Virus record (IMG/VR): IMGVR_UViG_3300025687_000190
Location: 1 to 31,957 of that record
Source of the DNA: a virus
Length of the DNA: 31,957 nucleotides
Direction: 5' to 3' (one strand)
Shown here piece by piece: positions 31,138 through 31,957 of this stretch. The notes under the pieces are model-generated. The model was not told where the DNA came from, searched no databases, and saw only the letters and a program-made list of their open reading frames with translations. Position numbers and translations under genes: made by a program. Within the stretch, counting starts at the first letter, position 1; each line of letters begins with the position of its first letter.

Positions 31138-31305
31138 CTAGCCAGACCTAGACCCAGACCTAGACCTAGACCCAGACCAAGGCCCAGACCAAGACCTAGA
31201 CCTAGACTTAGACCAAAGCCTAGACCCAGACCCAGACCTAGACCTAGGCCTAGGCCTAGACCCAGACCAAGACATAGACCTGTACTTGGTTCGTTTAGTT
31301 GCCAT
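31138..31305 (-). CDS. Ser-X dipeptide repeat protein, copy A, 55 aa
   Basis: After the start MATKRTKYR, every even residue from 10 to 54 is Ser (19 of 23) or a near-codon replacement (Pro three times, Leu once). Odd residues are mostly Arg, Gly and Trp, with single Met and Lys. All Ser codons are TCT. The ribosome site is AGGAGAAACATCT, whose TAG-GAG overlaps the stop of copy B. The protein is very basic, probably disordered, and has no cysteines or acidic residues. I know no family with this design; it recalls SR/RGG-type RNA-binding low-complexity tails only in composition. Confidence 0.8.
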   Translation of the reverse strand: MATKRTKYRSMSWSGSRPRPRSRSGSGSRLWSKSRSRSWSGPWSGSRSRSGSRSG

Positions 31306-31316
31306 AGATGTTTCTC

Positions 31317-31478
31317 CTAGTCAGACCAAGACCAAGACACAGGCCAAGACTCAGACCCAGACCTAGACACAGGCCAAGACACAGACACAGACCTAGACCT
31401 AAACCAAGACATAGACATAGTCCTAGACTCAGACCCAGACTTAGACCTAGACCTGTACTTGGTTCGCTTAGTTGCCAT
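31317..31478 (-). CDS. Ser-X dipeptide repeat protein, copy B, 53 aa
   Basis: The start MATKRTKYR is identical to copy A, while the repeat differs. Even positions 10-52 are Ser (18 of 22) with Thr20, Phe26, Pro36 and Pro46. Odd positions add Glu, Val and Met to Arg, Trp, Gly and Lys, so this copy is less basic. It ends SWSD before TAG. The site TAGGAGGAAACACGT precedes the ATG and includes the stop of copy C. This copy has the most varied X residues, suggesting it is older or under looser constraint. Confidence 0.8.
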   Translation of the reverse strand: MATKRTKYRSRSKSGSESRTMSMSWFRSRSVSVSWPVSRSGSESWPVSWSWSD

Positions 31479-31490
31479 ACGTGTTTCCTC

Positions 31491-31688
31491 CTAGTCAGAC
31501 CTAGACCCAGACATAGACTCAGGCCCAGACCAAGAGCCAGACCAAGACCAAGACCCAGACCCAGACCTAGACCTAGACCAAGAACCAGACCTAGACCTAG
31601 GCCTAGACCCAGACCAAGACCAAGACCTAGACACAGACCCAGACGCAGACCTAGACCAAGCCCTGTACTTGATTCGTTTAGTCACCAT
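31491..31688 (-). CDS. Ser-X dipeptide repeat protein, copy C, 65 aa
   Basis: This is the longest copy. The start MVTKRIKYR differs from copies A and B by two residues. Even positions 12-64 are all Ser except Pro30 and Pro56. Odd positions are dominated by Trp, Gly and Arg, with Ala15, Val19, Glu57 and Met59. It ends GSRSD then TAG. TAGGAGGAAGAACT is an excellent ribosome site and includes the stop of copy D. Seven tryptophans in 65 residues is a very high content. Confidence 0.82.
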   Translation of the reverse strand: MVTKRIKYRAWSRSASGSVSRSWSWSGSRPRSRSGSWSRSRSGSGSWSWSGSWSGPESMSGSRSD

Positions 31689-31699
31689 AGTTCTTCCTC

Positions 31700-31855
31700 C
31701 TAATCAGACCCAGACCCAGACCTAGACAAAGACCAAGACCCAGACTCAAACCTAGACCCAGACATAGACCAAGACCTAGACAAAGACCTAGACCAAGACA
31801 AAGGCCAAGACCCAGACCAAGACCGAGCCTTGTACTTGATTCGTTTAGTCACCAT
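31700..31855 (-). CDS. Ser-X dipeptide repeat protein, copy D, 51 aa
   Basis: This is the first copy in transcription order. The start MVTKRIKYK matches copy C. Even positions 12-50 are Ser except Pro18 and Phe36; odd positions are Arg, Trp, Gly and Leu, plus Met and Glu. It ends GSGSD then TAG. A longer GTG-started frame exists, but it runs through the end of the upstream gene, so I use ATG 31855. The ribosome site is weaker than in the other copies (GGAG 13 bases upstream, inside the end of the preceding gene), so translation may depend on coupling to that gene, whose stop is four bases away. Confidence 0.78.
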   Translation of the reverse strand: MVTKRIKYKARSWSGSWPLSWSRSLSRSWSMSGSRFESGSWSLSRSGSGSD

Positions 31856-31859
31856 AGTT

Positions 31860-31957
31860 CTACCACCACTCCGGCTGTTGGGTTTTCCATTTAGCAAAGG
31901 AAGCCTTGGCCCCCCTGTAATAAGCACGATATGCTTCTACACAATCGTCCCTCTTAT
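31860..31957 (-). CDS. C-terminal end of an upstream early gene (partial)
   Basis: A frame open from the right window edge encodes 31 residues, including CVEAYRAYYRGAKASFAKWK and ending QQPEWW before TAG. The amphipathic helix and aromatic end look like real protein, and the stop lies four bases before the first Ser-X gene, supporting coupled translation. The family cannot be told from this fragment. Confidence 0.6.
   Translation of the reverse strand, partial: KRDDCVEAYRAYYRGAKASFAKWKTQQPEWW

Larger units (their letters stand above)
31138..31855 (-). repeat. Degenerate hexanucleotide repeat region carrying four tandem small genes
   Basis: Almost the whole stretch is built from 6-base units that read NNG-TCT on the minus strand (AGACCN or a close variant on the plus strand). 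The runs are interrupted at about 31275-31320, 31450-31500, 31660-31705 and 31825-31860 by near-identical non-repeat blocks, each holding a stop, a ribosome site, an ATG and eight codons. Start-to-start spacings are 167, 210 and 173 bases, so copies differ in repeat number. Confidence 0.9.

Noticed and set aside
30829-31703. Plus-strand frames encoding long Arg-Pro repeats (30829-31320 and 31308-31703)
   Set aside because: They are the reverse reading of the hexamer repeat. The minus strand has four correctly placed ribosome sites, ATGs, conserved 8-residue starts and stops; the plus frames have none and run into genes on the other strand.
31138-31855. CRISPR array
   Set aside because: The units are 6 bases long without spacers of constant length, no Cas gene is present, and the stretch is coding.
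31138-31855. Diversity-generating retroelement target
   Set aside because: Variable sites are not limited to adenines of a template copy and no reverse transcriptase or template repeat is in the window.
31700-31927. 75-residue form of Ser-X copy D with a GTG start
   Set aside because: The extra N-terminus overlaps a better frame (the end of the upstream gene), and the other three copies begin at the equivalent ATG.

Overview
The window is part of a tailed double-stranded DNA phage genome. It most resembles a marine podovirus of the HMO-2011 type, which infect alphaproteobacteria such as SAR116 and Roseobacter/RCA. The basis is a family A DNA polymerase with a DnaJ-like zinc insert between exonuclease and polymerase, a monomeric B12-dependent ribonucleotide reductase, ThyX, a T7-type endonuclease I, a short-tail virion module and dense overlapping genes. 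The host assignment is inference. Terminase, portal and major capsid genes are not in the window.

Layout. Positions 1-15263 (+ strand) hold a late virion module. In order it has the end of a YVGST-repeat protein, two small structural proteins, a head-tail adaptor, a large tail nozzle-like protein, a tail fiber with an S74 chaperone, a small membrane/coiled-coil protein, a 1012-residue hendecad-repeat protein with a second S74 domain, two small proteins, an internal protein ending in a lysozyme-like domain, and a 1290-residue ejection-type protein. Positions 15260-31957 (- strand) hold the early/middle module, which converges on the virion module with overlapping stop codons. Read in its own direction, from the right edge leftward, it starts with four tandem genes for Ser-X dipeptide-repeat proteins and several small unknowns. 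Then come a zinc-ribbon microprotein, a DUF932 gene with its own promoter and terminator, a degenerate tyrosine recombinase-like protein, primase, helicase, an M15 endolysin, tRNA-Arg(UCU), ThyX, a deaminase, DNA polymerase, an internal promoter, a probable DNA-binding protein, a Cas4-like exonuclease, endonuclease I, DUF3310, RNR, a PD-(D/E)XK protein, an RMF-like protein and MazG.

How the genes work together. Primase, helicase, polymerase, exonuclease and endonuclease I form a T7-like replication and recombination set. RNR, ThyX, the deaminase and MazG supply or clean up deoxynucleotides. The M15 peptidase would lyse the cell, and the virion-associated lysozyme domain would help DNA entry.

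Most unusual content: the four-gene array at 31138-31855. Each gene has a conserved 8-residue basic start and then a strict alternation of Ser with a variable residue, encoded by a degenerate hexanucleotide repeat in which the Ser codon is always TCT. The phage also carries a tRNA that reads AGA/AGG, the commonest variable codons in that array. A second notable item is the recombinase-like protein at 28235-29104, whose nucleophile and several other catalytic positions appear replaced.
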